A stretch of 64,000 bases of DNA from Dipylidium caninum (lineage: Eukaryota; Platyhelminthes; Cestoda; Cyclophyllidea; Dipylidiidae): NCBI GenBank assembly GCA_017562135.1, contig QEYB01001251.1, positions 80,795 through 144,794 of the forward strand. The letters run 5' to 3'. The notes below the pieces were generated by a model that saw nothing but the letters and a program-made list of their open reading frames with translations, did no database searches and was not told the origin of the DNA. Numbering within the stretch: the first letter of the stretch is position 1; every line of letters begins with the position of its first letter. Of this stretch, positions 1 to 13,500 are shown one piece after another. The position numbers and the translations under genes are program-made.

Positions 1-3000
1 CTTTCAGAAGGGCTGACAAAGCTGCCCCATGCGAGATATCCGAGGCGGGTGGAAGGCGCTTTGACTGGTGCCGTCCGGAGGTGGACACGCGGCGCGAGTT
101 GGCCGGCGGATGTGCGACATTAAGGCGGGCGGGCGGGTGGACGAGCGCCCTCCGCGAGGAGGGCGGAGGGCTCTTTGGGCCGGGCGATCCTGGGATGTGC
201 GCTTCCAATTGCCAGCGGTAATTGGGTGCACGGAGCCACCGTTGCACGAGTGAGTGGTCAGTGTGGATTCATCCGTGCGATGTGATTTCAGCATGTTTGG
301 CCGCCATCCAACGTTGGCCAGGCGCCGTGGCAACAAAAACCGGTTGATTTGCCTGCAAGCACGACGCCACGGCTCTCCCCAGTTTAACTAAGTGTTGAAC
401 CTGCTAGCTGCCATCGGGGTGAGGGCTTCGTTGACCTGGAGGGGACGTCGTCACCCGAGACAACGGAATTACGCAGTGGAGTCTCCTCAGCGTTGGAACA
501 CATTCCACCGACTGGGCGGATGGAAATCACTGAAATTCTCGCAGCTTCCACAGTCGATGGGCATCGTGGAGCCCGTCAACCGATTGGAATTCCCCTCCGC
601 CCTCGAAGCCTCGAAGGTGCACGAGTTAGGCATCGCGACAAGCTGGCACATTTGTCACTTTCTGAATGCCTCAACGCGTCCAGGCGCACTGTCGACCGCC
701 GCGCCGACGTGCGAGGCGGTGGTGCGGTCCAAGTGGGCAACGAAGAGCAAAAAGCCATTTCAAATGGGAACGACAACTGGACGATAAAGCGGAGCCACTT
801 CGGGGCAAACACACGTGTTGAGATTGGGCGTTTTTGTCCGTCTGAGCGAAGTGCGGGGCCGATGGCGAAGGTCATCCACTCGCCCAGTCTTGGCCACTCC
901 CTCCACTGCCGCGGGGGGGGACGCCAGTGCTAAGAATGGGAGACTTCTAACTCGTTCGATGCAGTCTGGCGGGTGTCACACGAGAGAACTGCGTTTCGCT
1001 TCTGCTTGCCTGTCAGACCCATCAGAGTTGAGTCGCTACTGCGAATGCCTAAAGCAAAGCTGCATTATACAACGAGCGATGGGCGATTTTATTCGTGCAA
1101 GCGGTGCACGCCACCTCCACCGTCTCCGTGGCGACGGCGACGGCGGTGGCGATCATCGGCACAAACTCAGTGGAGTCGGTGGATGGAAGCCCGTTTAGGT
1201 GGCCGGGTTTTGATGTTTTTTCTTTAATCTTAGACCACGTCACATGCTCGTCTCCCTGCCTGATCCACCACTGCCTCATCAAGGGGCAGTCGAATTCCAC
1301 GCTAGGCAGAGTTTATGCTCTCGGAGGTGGGTGTAAGGTTTTCACGGTGTCGTACCAACTCTCGCTTTCCATTAGCACCAACTGGCTGAGCAGCGGACGT
1401 GGACAGTTCTTCTTTACGCTTTCGCCGTCGTTTATGCCGGCGGCCCAACAAATGGACCTAACATTGCCAAAAAGAACTTTTTGCTCCCCCACCTCCTCAG
1501 CCTTCTCCCCCTTCCCAGGCTTCAGGGGGGAGAAGATGTTACTCAGTCTCCCTCTCTTATTATCAAATCATTCATAAGAGCTTTCGCCTAGGCAACCAAC
1601 TGGGAGTTTGAGCCACTCAGGCGGCGTCCAGACTCGTAACCTGTTGAAAAATGATGACAAGTTTTTTTGTGAAAAATTTATTCTTCACTTTGTGTGGCAT
1701 AACATCAAACACGGTTTTAGTGAGTTTGAGGATGTGTCGCCTTCGTGAGCACCTCTTTGACTGTCCCACGCCCTCATGGCAGCCTGGCGGCAGGCTTCGA
1801 TCGACGGGGGTCGCGCGTGCTGCGCACCAATCGATTATCGATTTCCACTCGAAGTGAATGCATTTTCACAAAGTGGCTTTTTCCCGATTTGCGCACAGGT
1901 TAAATTTGTCAATTCTACGGCTATTTTGGCCATTTCACATCGGACCTTTGATTTTAGGGGATTTAAAATTAGAAAAGTTAAAATACCGCTTCTTTCATTT
2001 GTGGCTTTGGCTTTCTGTCATACCGACGAGCAAGAGAATTTTCTCATGATTTTCAGTGGTTGTCCGAGGTAAAAATCCACCACTTTTGAATGTTAACACG
2101 TATAGGGGAAAATAGAGAACCAGATTCGAGTCAATTTGGTGGTAGGACTAGTACCTTCTTGCAGTACGATTTTACAGTGGTAAAATTTGAAAATGAAGAG
2201 TATTTCACAGTCGGCCACATAATCAACCGCCAAATCTGTCTGATCCATGGAGCTCACCACATGCACTTGTGATTGAAATTGAGCTGATTAGTTAGTTTCT
2301 TTCCACAGAACTCTCTTATTGTAAACAACTTTGTCTTAAGGTTGCCACTTAACCTCAGAAATATCACATGACCGTGTCCAAATTTAAAACTGCACATAAT
2401 TCATTAGAGAATACGAGGTGATTTTGGGAAACTTATTTCAATTTTTGGCCTCCGTTGTTCCCTTTTCCAGCTTTTCAATGATTTTATATTTCTTTCATTC
2501 CCTTTCGCCTAAACCATGCATCTGTGCGATTGCACTGTTTGTAGAGTGTGTAATAATGCCCTCCACTCTATTTACATACCCATAATTTTTCTAATGCAAT
2601 AGAAGTTCAGACTCGCAAAATGCGTTATTGCTACTCTGTAACGCGAAATTCCTAAGGTATAGCATGCCGCCATGACGTTCGACGGCCTGTCACGTTTGCA
2701 TTTTTCTTCCTTTCTGTAAGGCGATAAACAGGCTGTGGCCCGATTCTCCTTGTCTGCACTTTTACGCGCCTCCTCTCCTCTCCTCTCACCTACCCTTCCT
2801 CGCCCGAAAATGCGAATTTCGTGCCTTCGGCGTGGCGGCGCAGGGCAACTCGGGGGAAAATCGATATTACTGCCGTGTTTGGTGCATGACTCACCGAGGC
2901 CAGTGCAAATTGCAAATCAATAATCGATGAGCTGACTAAGGCGGTGAGGAGAGTTTAAGCGATGGAAGCCAAACAGGCATACTGCAAAGAAGTGCTTTCA

Positions 3001-4380
3001 CTTCTGTTAGCTTCAACAATTAAATGAATTCATTCTGATAAGCGGAAAATTGCGTGAGGCCGAAGCGTAACGCCACGTGGCGAACGTTGATCTACCTGCG
3101 GTTGTCTGTCTGTCTCATGGCACAGGCCGCGTGGCTAACTTCGCTTAGTGTATTTAACGCAACCGGTATTTCACAACAGCACTTCCGTCTGTCACTCTCA
3201 TAAACATTTTCGGTGTCAATGACCCCCCGGTGTCCAGTCTTCGCACTCAGCCGGCCGGCGAGGCGGTACTTCAAAGGCAATAACCCCAACTCCCAGTATA
3301 ATAATGAAAAAAAAAAAAACTACTAAATCACTTTGTTCGAGAACTGTTTGTCGAATATAAAACGTAGTATAAAACGTAGAAAATAAGTAAACTGGTTGAG
3401 ACGGAGAGGGAAACTTTACCTTAACACCCACATTCTACATAATAGTGTCCAGATATTCAAAAAAGTGTAGAAAAAAATACTTGGAAGAAGACCCGAATAA
3501 ACCGCATCTGAAAAGCAGCTTTTGTTATGAATTAAAGCGTAGAGAAAAAAAAAGGTATTTAATTTACACGGCAGTATTGTCAAATGCTCATGCAACTTCA
3601 TTCATTTGCCAGCCATATCTTCTGCTTATAATAAGAATTCTTACAAATTCGTGTAGGGTAAGAGAAGTAGAAGAAATTACGACCGAGTGACATGCAAAGC
3701 GGGAGAAAAACGCGGATAAACGACCGCGACAGTGACAGACGCAATGCCCTGTCCAGGCCTGCTCACGTGTCATTCCTGTCACCGCGGTTCTGTTTTTCCT
3801 CGGTGAACATTGAAGCAACGAGTCGCCATCACGAATGACTTGTTGGGTCAGTTTGAAATTATAAATCCTGGCGTATCATCGAATAGGTTTTGCCTAACAC
3901 TTCAGATTAAAGAGCGGCGTCGCACTACCAAGTTGATTTACTTCGCTGGTGGGGAGGAGGGTAAATCAGACTGTCTAGTCTGAGGAATTCGCTGACAAGG
4001 ACATATTTTGCCCCACAAACGGCGGGAAACCCTGTTCCCATTCCCCGTTATTTCAATTTTAACATATTGCCGTTTTCTATTCTTTGGGGGTGAATCAGCC
4101 TTAAGGCAGAAAATGCGGATTTATGACTCCGCAAGGATTTTTCTGACTTCCGTGAAGGAATAGCAGTATTTTAAATACCAAATGAACCGTGTATTGCTTT
4201 GTTTACGCACTGGTGTACAATCTACGGTGATTCTACTACCCCAAAAAATGGATATCATCCACGACTGCCAAATGACACACATGCTACACCGTAAGGACAT
4301 ACGGACATGGGTTATCGCTCTGAAAAAGTGAATATTTTGCGACTTGACCTGCAATCAATTAAACCTTGTAATTACGGTTA
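1..4380. other. Upstream region without a recognised gene
   Basis: I see no recognisable coding exon here. Open frames such as those at 392-787 and 493-933 lack family motifs and overlap each other in several frames, as expected by chance in GC-rich DNA. The stretch holds a CTCCT-rich run near 2768-2792 and an A-run near 3308-3319. Composition changes from GC-rich (1-1500) to AT-rich (1650-2700). Confidence 0.4.
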
Positions 4381-4389
4381 AAACAGGTT

Positions 4390-4545
4390 TTGGCACTTTC
4401 AGCCCACGGACTGCGCAGTCAACCAATAGGCTGCGAGGCCTCCGACCAATGGGCGTTGAGAAGTGGCTGCCTACGCGGGTGGGCGGTGGAGGCGCCCTCG
4501 TTCCCCCGCATCACGTGATCATTTCACTTCTGTGAAGTAAAATGG
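4390..4545 (+). promoter_or_regulatory. Promoter-like cluster: two CCAAT boxes and a CACGTG E-box
   Basis: Two forward CCAAT boxes lie at 4423-4427 and 4446-4450, 23 bp apart, followed by a G-rich GC-box-like stretch (about 4477-4490) and a CACGTG E-box at 4512-4517. This clustering is typical of housekeeping RNA polymerase II promoters. The nearest recognised gene on this strand is MED14, whose start codon is 3 kb away, so this could be its promoter followed by a 5'UTR intron, or the promoter of an unrecognised transcript. I cannot choose between them from sequence alone. Confidence 0.35.
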
Positions 4546-7500
4546 ACGAAGGAATGTTGTGCTGATCAGTTTGTGTGTACGTGTGCGCGAAGGGCGTTGT
4601 CAGGAGTATTGACGATTAGAAGTGGGAAGTGCACTAGATTTCATGGGACTTCGTGATTGTTGCCATGTTCCTCGGGGCAGGAGTGTGGGTCAAATGGACA
4701 AACAGAAGGAATATTCGCCCTCTCAACAATTCTGCCACATGTTTGGGTCCACCCTCTGTCCTTTTAACCTACCGCCTCTGCTATGCGATGGCACCCTGCG
4801 CCCCGTCCTTTGACTTTTATAGCACAATCGGAGTGCACGAGATGAACTTGCAGGATTGTGCACCGCCTCATTCAAAGGGTACTTAATTATCCTCATATTG
4901 GGAGAATTGGTGTCAGTGCTATCCGTACTTTGCCCTTGGGAAGGTATATACATCCTAAATGGAAGAAAAAATATTGAACGAGACGATTTAACCTCCGCTA
5001 GATGAGTTTGGACTGAGAGGAAATGTTGCCTTTGGTAGGCCCCCCTGAAGTTAACTGTGCTTTCTACGCTGTGGCCTGAAAGATTTGTGATTTCGGAGAT
5101 TAGCGGAGCGTCAGACTGCGGGTGATAAGGACAGGAGTAGGTGGAAGGTTCAAAAACGAGGAGAGGATATGTTCAGTGGACGCAGAAAATTCAGCAAAGT
5201 AAAGCAGTAAGACGAAGTGACATGGCGCCTAGATGTTTACGATCGTAAAAATTCAGGTAACCATAGTGTATTTATGCTTCTTACTTCAAAACATCCACTT
5301 CCTGGTAGGAGCATTCCGAATGCAAAAAATTTACTCTTATTCCCCCTCCATCTGACCTGAAGTGAAGTTTTACCTCCTCGTCGCAAATTGTTTGCCGCGT
5401 GGTCGCCGAAGATCTCCGCAACGTGGCAGTTCCTCCTTGAGGGTTAAAAAAACCGTCATCTAGAGAGACCAACTCGCTCGACTTAAGACCTGATGTACAA
5501 CGTCGGAGCAGTGCAAGCGGTGGAAGATCGGCCGTTTGGTCGAATATATGTTAACATTAAATACCACGCAGGTGAAATACGAGGAGGAGGAGGAGAGGAC
5601 CTTGGGCAGAGAGCCTACGAAGGTCGCTCGCCTAGAGCTCTGGCAAATCCTTTCTTCAGACCTCCGTGCAACGAGCGCCACGTCAGATGCGAGCGCACGC
5701 CAACACGTCCATGCGGAGGACCTGGGCTGCCTCCCCAACGCGCCAGTGAGCGCGTCGAGCACCTCCTTCCCCACTGCCGCGGCGCCGTCCGGCGGAAGGA
5801 AATGTGGCCCTCAGGCATCTCCCACACGCTTCGCGAAGCCCACAATCGCGGTTTGCGCTTTCTCAAGCGGGTGCGAGCGGGAGAGAGACGAAGTGAGATG
5901 CCTCGGGTGCGAATTCATCCTGCCACCCCATTGTCAGTGTCATTTCACTGGGAAGTTAATATTATTTCGGCTAAGGTGAGCTCGATTTGCGGTCTTCGTC
6001 GCGCCTGGCACTCTTTTGGTATGTCAATGGGAGATGACATTTTTGCAGGAAAAGTCTGCGTCGGACGCACATTTGGGCGGCAGACTGAAATGGTGATCGA
6101 ATAAGCCAAAAGGCGGATTATAGGAGGATCATTTCATAAAAGTAGCTTGTGGTAGGGAAAATAACAGCTATATCCCAGAATTCAAAGGAGAAGTGAACTC
6201 TTCAAGCACTTGTAATGCGATTTACTCTCCATTTTTGAGTGCCTCGAGACCTCATTTAACGATAAGGCCAGTGGATTTAGTCGCCTCTATTCATCAACTT
6301 ACAAGTCTCAATCACTCATTGTTACACCTTTCCAAAAGGATTTTATTCTAAAGAAAGGAAAAGTAGACGACTACCACTTCATTGGAGTTAAACACGCAGG
6401 TCAGAACAGAATGAGATGTGCAAAACTTTACAATTTCAAGTAAGAAAACTTTCAGTCGACTCAGTGTGGAAGTAGGTTCGCGAGAAATCCTAAATGGACC
6501 ACTACCAAGTTACAACAAGTCCTGATAGTCCTAATGACTGCCGTTGAGTAAAGCAAAATGAACAAAGTTTGATAGCAGAATTTCCTTTTCCATATTGTTA
6601 TTTTAGCACAAATGTGACCATAATTTGGAAGGGTATGCGAAGTGTACTTGTCCTATCGAATAATGCAACAACAATTACTTTTGCCATAAAAAGCAAAGCC
6701 TCCGGAGAATTAAAATTGGACTTGGCAATTTCTAACCGTCATATGTGTCCGAGTTCGTTGCACCCTACAAATCAAAGAAGTACATTCGAGTAGTTTCGGC
6801 AGAATCACTTAAGTGGACTATAAGAAACTACTAAAGAGATATAATTTTTATTTTTTATGAAAATGTAATTCTCGTGTTATAAACCATGTGTTTTATCAGA
6901 GGCTAGAACACCGATGCGTTTCCCGTAAACTCCATTGCAAATCTCAAAATTCGTCTTCTCCAACGCTTCTGGACTCAAGGATTTAGGGCTAGGGCTCGAG
7001 GAGAAAAACTGCAACTTTCTTCATTGTGGTAGTATAACATAAAAAGCAGGTAGTACAGAATAGAACGAGCTCGTCTACCCAGAAAGCAGATCTCATAAAA
7101 AAAATTAAGAACGCTCTTTCGGGGCCCGGCTTCTTTACTTGAATGACCGTATCTCAAGGCACCACCGGGAAAGTGTATTTATCGAGAAATAGATAACACA
7201 GCAAGGGCAAATCTCGAAGGCACAATCGAAATCTCGTGTGCAAATGAGATGCGACTTATCACAGCTCAGTAACAATGGTGGATCCGAGACATGAACAAAG
7301 GGATCTCGAAAAATTCTCGATACCTGGCATTCCACACAACAAACAAAACCGTTGCCCGCATATTAGGAAAATTAAATTTATTAATTTTAAAACAACACGT
7401 TACAAGGAATGGATTTAACTTGCAGAGGTGACCACCAATAAATTTTTAACATCCAATACTTATAACTGTACAAAGTTGCTGCCGCGGAATTCAAATCGGT

Positions 7501-7546
7501 GGCCGACTTGCGGGAGTGTGGGATCTACGTTTATAGGCGCCCCAAA
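4546..7546. other. Non-coding stretch before MED14
   Basis: No exon is recognised. A 203-codon frame at 5493-6104 and a 147-codon frame at 5536-5979 overlap in different frames and show no domain, so I treat them as chance. The DNA becomes AT-rich from about 6100. The MED14 5'UTR presumably lies at the right end. Confidence 0.35.
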
Positions 7547-10500
7547 ATGTCGGCTGGTGGCCTTGTGACGCCTCGCCCCAGACCGGTACACCTGTCCCTT
7601 CTGATAGAATTCATGTGTCAAAAAACTTACACAGATCTGATGCACCTGGTTGATCTGTAAGTTGATAAGTGTTGTTTATGTACTAAGCCTACCGAGCAAA
7701 ACAGATCTTGAAAAGAAAATCGAGTTGGCAAAATTTTTCAGTCGAACACGGAATCTTTTTATACGTCTTGACGCGCTTGCCAAATGGGCTAATACTTCTT
7801 CGAAAGTGGACAAATGCGAGGTATGAGTCTTGCGGTCTACAAATATTATTTCTAGAGAATCTCCAATTTCCTTGAAGAACAAAGTTTACTCCTTCTCGAC
7901 ACAGCCAATGTATTATCTTTTTTACACCAAAATCACCTTATTTCTGCTCGGTACTTGAATTTTTATAATATGAGCTTTTAGTTTGCCCCCTTTTGCTATG
8001 CTTCTCGCGATTGATATTTTTGTCAACAAAACATATACGCGGCTACCCAAAGCTATCAAGGTAGATTAAACACATTTTATATACAAGTTATCCATACGTT
8101 TAGGCTCGTTTTACTCCTCCAGAACCTATATCCAAAGAAGAGATTAAAATGGGTCTTCCGGATTTGAACAGGATCATTAAATATCGTCTCAGTGTGACAC
8201 AATTTCCTAGACGATTTACCAATATTGTTATCGGTAAGCGTAGTGTAGACAAATTGTAATTGTATAGAAAACGGCAGAGTGATTTTTACCGTTCCGCACG
8301 AGTTTAAGGTTCATCTCACGTTGCTCTCTGAGGCGTTGGACTTTCCGTGGAGCATAATCAGTATCGAATTTCTCGTTTCTGATCCACAAAGAAGCCGTAC
8401 GTCACAATTTTTTAATAGTTTATTTACGAACATACCCTCATAGTTCTTGTTTTTTAGTCTGTGGGCCTCTTATTCATCCCCAGCAGACCCGGTTCCTGTT
8501 ACAGCATGCTCAATCTCGAATACTCGACCCCCGTTTTGATAAGCGTGCACCTCTCATACATCTTTATGATATGCTTCGTAAGTCTTTATTGTTGTTTATT
8601 GTAACCCTTTGCGTTCTTTCACCAAGAGAAATTTGATAAGTGTGGGAGTTCCACACAGATGACACCACAAAAGCATCGAGGGTTACTTGTGCACGATGCA
8701 CATTGGAGCAAAAATGCTGGTACTTCATGTAATAACTGCTACAACTTATGAAACCAGCCTATTTTCAAGTTGTGACATGTTCAAAGGCTACAAACTCAAG
8801 TAGATGTCTTTATCATAGTGTTCTTTTATGATTTCAGACGCCTTTGCTATGTCCCTGCAGTTGGACGTGCTTTTCGAACAGGCCCAACGACTGCGATCTA
8901 GACGTCCAACAGACCCATTTTATATTGAGGATTATCGTCCAGGACAACTTCTTAAGGTTGTGTACTGGCGCGGGTTATCCAATTGCAATTACCAGGCAGT
9001 AATGGGTCCCGACGGTAAAATGCGGCCGACTATCTACTCCATTACAATCCACGTAGATCCACTAGATCCTCAACGACCCCTCTGTGTGACTCATCATCCG
9101 GAATTAAACACCATAGACGCACATAAAATTGGCTCCTTCGTTCAGGGTGGTTGCTTGTCGATTGAGAATCTTTTGACTCGCACGGTTATAGTTCGGGCAG
9201 AACGGATGCTGATGGAGATCAAACATGATCTCTTGCCTCTTTCGCCTGGACCGATATCCATTGGTGACGTTCCTCTGTCTCTATCCGTCCCCATTCTCTG
9301 GCCATGTCATTCCCACGAATTCCTCCAACTCCGCGTTGACGCAGCACAGGGACAGATTCGAGCCTTGTTTCCTTCCTCTGACCCCGCCCGAAGCGCTCCT
9401 CTCCTTTGTGATCTTGAAAAGGCCTTCAATCGTCCCACGGCGAATCGAGTGACCCTAGACCGCACCTCTGCTATCGACTGCCGTGCGGGTAGCCGTGGGA
9501 TGCGGAGCCTTGTCGGAGATGATACACGTTGGCAGGCACGACTAGTGGAGATATTTTCCCGCTTACGCTGTTTTCTTGGTCAGTGGAGGGTTCGATGGGC
9601 CAACAGAGGACGTATAGTCCGAGATTCTCTTCCCCTCTCGGTTCCTCCGCCTTCTTCTACAACCGCTAATCCGAGCTACATGGAAGTGTTGGAGAGAGCC
9701 AAGCAGGACCGCACTGCCATGGTTTTCATAAAACTTTTCCCCAATGATGAGTACTATCTGCTGTGTGAAGTGGTACCGACGGATGCATTGGCTGTACTGT
9801 ATCAATACTATCTTTTAAAGTGCGTTTCGGTGCCTCTGACAGTGACGGATCTCCACGTAGCCCCCGGGGGGCGGTGGTTGACGTACAACCAGGAACAGGC
9901 CGTGCTTGAAAGTGCTGCAGTTGCGGCACCACCCGGAGTGGCCCTAAGAATAACTCACTTTATGCCATTAATTGGGGAGGATGGCACTAGTGAAATCGTC
10001 GATCAGGCGACTTACTCGTCTCTGATGCTGCAGCCCTCGGTAATGCGTGATTCCCCTCTGTGGGATTGTATGACTTCAGGCATTTGTTACAACCTAGTTC
10101 GAGGTTTTTATTTATAAGTGGGAGACTAATTGAACTTGGTCCAGTGATTTAAAGTTGCTCTCAACTTTAAGTTATGTTCCTGAGATTTGTCTTACTTTCC
10201 CGCATGTGCTATTTTACACCATGGTCGGTCCTTATCGTAGGATCATGTGACCTCTTGAAGTCAATACTCTAAACAAGCCTATTTTGAGCGGAATCTAGAT
10301 ACTGGATACGCAAATCATGCTATTTGACTTTAGGTCACACTTTTCTGTGACGACCACACTGGCTATCATAACTCCAAAGACAAGCAAATTTGGTGGTTAA
10401 AACGCGTGAGAGGCGGCCGTAGGAGCGAGTATACCCCGGTAGTTTCGTCTTCCACGAAAGGTCCAAGCACCTCGTTCTCGTGAACATCCGATTTACCACT

Positions 10501-13500
10501 GGAGTGCCATTCTGAATATAACTAAGCGTTACTATTTCATAACACTTCTTCACATCCCTTGGCATTTTTAATCGGGTGCCTTGATAAGCGGCTGTTGTTG
10601 AAGCGGGAAATTTTTGGACGCCCGACTCGCATGCTCAAATAGTTATCAATCTTTTTTTTCCCCTCTTATCAGCTAGCAGAACTGCGTGAAGCGGTGGCCC
10701 AGGTCCAGCGTCAACGCGTATGCCGACGCTTAAAACGAGTCCGTGCTTTGTTGGAGCATCTCTCGAGTGATGCGGAAGGCTCTGGGGACGGAGAGGTCAA
10801 GCGACGCTGCATCGATCGCCTGCCCCCGAGCGACCGGGCGATGCTTTTGTCCACCACAACCGACGCCTCCGCCACTCCCACCTCTTCTTCAACCGTTCTG
10901 ATGCCCGACCTGTCTCGTCTCCTCTCTACTCTGAAGGACGATGTGATTGTTAACGAGCTTAATGCTAAGGTGAGTATCACTCAGGTCCTCCTCTTGATGA
11001 CGATGGGGATGCCTCAAGTGTAATTGCTTTTTACTCCTTCAATGAACGCGGTTACATTGGCGTCATTCCCTTTCAGGTCACTCATCGTTATCTTTTTGGT
11101 TTTCAGACTTAACCTATCTATTTTTTATGCTGAGCGGGGGGGGGGGGGGGGGGGGGAAAGCCAGCGCTAGCCAAAGCCATGAGAGTTGTGTTACCTGACG
11201 AAAAGGGGTTTTTTGTCAACACTTTCTCAGAAGATTCATATTCACTTACTTTCAGGGCAATGTCCAATTCAAGTAGATTACAGGCGTAAAAAGCATGTAT
11301 CGCTTGAACGCTCTGTTTTAAGGTTGAAGTCAGCTTCCTCCGGCAAATTTTTGTAACAGGAGGCTGGAGGTGGAGCGCCGTTGGTGGGACATGCATCCTT
11401 TTTCTCACTCCCATTAATGGTTTCAGGACCGTTTTGCTGTTGTCGCTAAGCAGCTCTGTCTATGCTGTTAATGAGTATCTCAGCTAAATCCGTCTTTCTC
11501 CAACAACCACCATTATTTTTTACGGTACTTGTAAAAAATCACACCCGTAAATAGTCACCTATACGGAGAAATTACCGTGATTGATATGGACTGTCTTCTC
11601 TAATTATGATTATTTGATTAGGTGGATTATCTTAAGAACCTTTTTGTCTTTGTTTTCATATTCGTGCCGACGTTCTTCAACGCCCAATTTAATGCCTCCT
11701 CTCTCTGTGTTCATGTTAACCACAACGTCCTTCCTGACAGTTGATCTGAGGATGTCAACTTTTCATGCGTTGTGAGCGGCCCGAGAGATTCGAGTTGGGG
11801 AAGACCAGGAGAGAATGACGATTGGTTGTGTAGACCGATTTATGGCCACTGGGTGGGTCTATTTTGGCGATCATAAGCGAGGGATAAGACATGCCATTGC
11901 CAAGGTGACTAATTGTTGGAAATTGTCTGTGCTTCCACACCGCATATGTTCTCTTGGGGGAGGTTGCGAGCCCCTCCCAACCGCGAATACTAGGGAAAGG
12001 CGGGTGGGGATTCTCCCATGATTAACACGACTGATGGCTGACGCGTTAAATTCAGGGCACGACTTTTAACTCCTCTCCGTTCTCTGTGTCTATCAACTCC
12101 CCACTTCTTTTCCATGCCTTTTCCGTTTCCTTCAGCGTTCAAACTAACTTAATCCTCATTTTAATCCTCTGTTCTTTTCACAGCTATCTGAACATGGGAT
12201 CACGCACGATCGAGTCATCAACAACGCCCAAAGCGGAATCTTAACTGTCGATATTCGGAGGTAAAATTCCTCTTCATTCTTTTTCTTTTTTGCATGCATA
12301 TTCCCTCCCGTCCACCCTAGCAGTTGCGGGTCTGGAGGCCTCGTTGCCTTTGTCTCCTATCAAAATTTTCCATGTCGATCTGAGGAAATAATCTCAGATT
12401 GGTGGGAATTACTTTTTTTCTCTTGTCAATTAATTGTAATGTGATCTTTTAACCGCATTCTTCGCCTTATTAAATTGAGTACCCAGAGTTCATGAACAAT
12501 GGAAACCAGTTATTGGGGCTCTTTATATATTTCTGGAGTATCACATTCGCCTGTACTCTTCCAAATTTAAGTTTGGATTGCAAAAACCGAATATTGGTAC
12601 CAAGGGGAAGGCCTTATCTACTGTAACTCTTTCATTTCCTCAAGTATTCCCACAAAACGCCTACCATCATGGGCTCACTCGGGTATTCCGATCCTACACC
12701 GCTACGTCAGACGCGTAGTCCTCATCAGCTCCGCTCGCCTGTCGCCCTGCGCCACCTCCTTCCCCGCCTCTATGCGTTCTTGGTGTCTCAGCATCGCCTT
12801 TTCCGGTCTCCCCGGCGGCGCTAACAACGGCGAACTCCTTCACCAGTCGACCGAAGCGCAGGTTAACAGCCTCTCCGATTTGAACAACTTTCTCCTCTCC
12901 GTGGTGTCTGAGTGGGAGGCTCTCTGTCGCCTCTTTGCTATTTGCGGGCCGGTCATTCTGAACCGTGGTTCGTGTGCCTTGCTTCTGTTTGTGGGTCTGT
13001 GTCTACCGCCAGTCTAGTTGGCTCTAAAATTTTCTCACCTTCAGCCTGTCTACCTCAGGGCGTGTGCTTGAAGGGCTTTGACGCGAAGAGCCTGATTCTT
13101 GCCTACGGACCCGGCCATCATTACCTTGTGAGTTACTCCTAACTTCCTCTTAGCTACCCACAATGCAAGTAGTCTGCAACCGCAATGGAGAGCTTATTTT
13201 GCGGAACGGCGATACGACTTTCCGCCTCCCCACTTTCCTTCCATTTACTTCCTCCTCGGCCTCGGCGGTATCATCGTCGGTCTTTGTGAAAGGACAGACT
13301 GGGGAAAGCATACTCTAACTAGATTTCCTCGTTTTCTTGCAGGCCGAGTTGTCCATAGATCCTCAGCAGCACTGCTGCCTTCGCCTCGGTGTGCACCCGG
13401 GGCCTGTCGCCTTAAAGCATGAGGATGACACGGTTGATGAAACTTCGAAACAGAAATGTCTAGGCCAGAAACCTCGAGATCTCTTCGAGAACCCCCACTG

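Noticed and set aside
392..933. Two overlapping open frames near the window start
   Set aside because: No recognisable domain or splice partner, and the frames overlap in GC-rich DNA.
5493..6104. 203-codon open frame
   Set aside because: Two other long frames overlap it on both strands, and it shows no motif or splice context.
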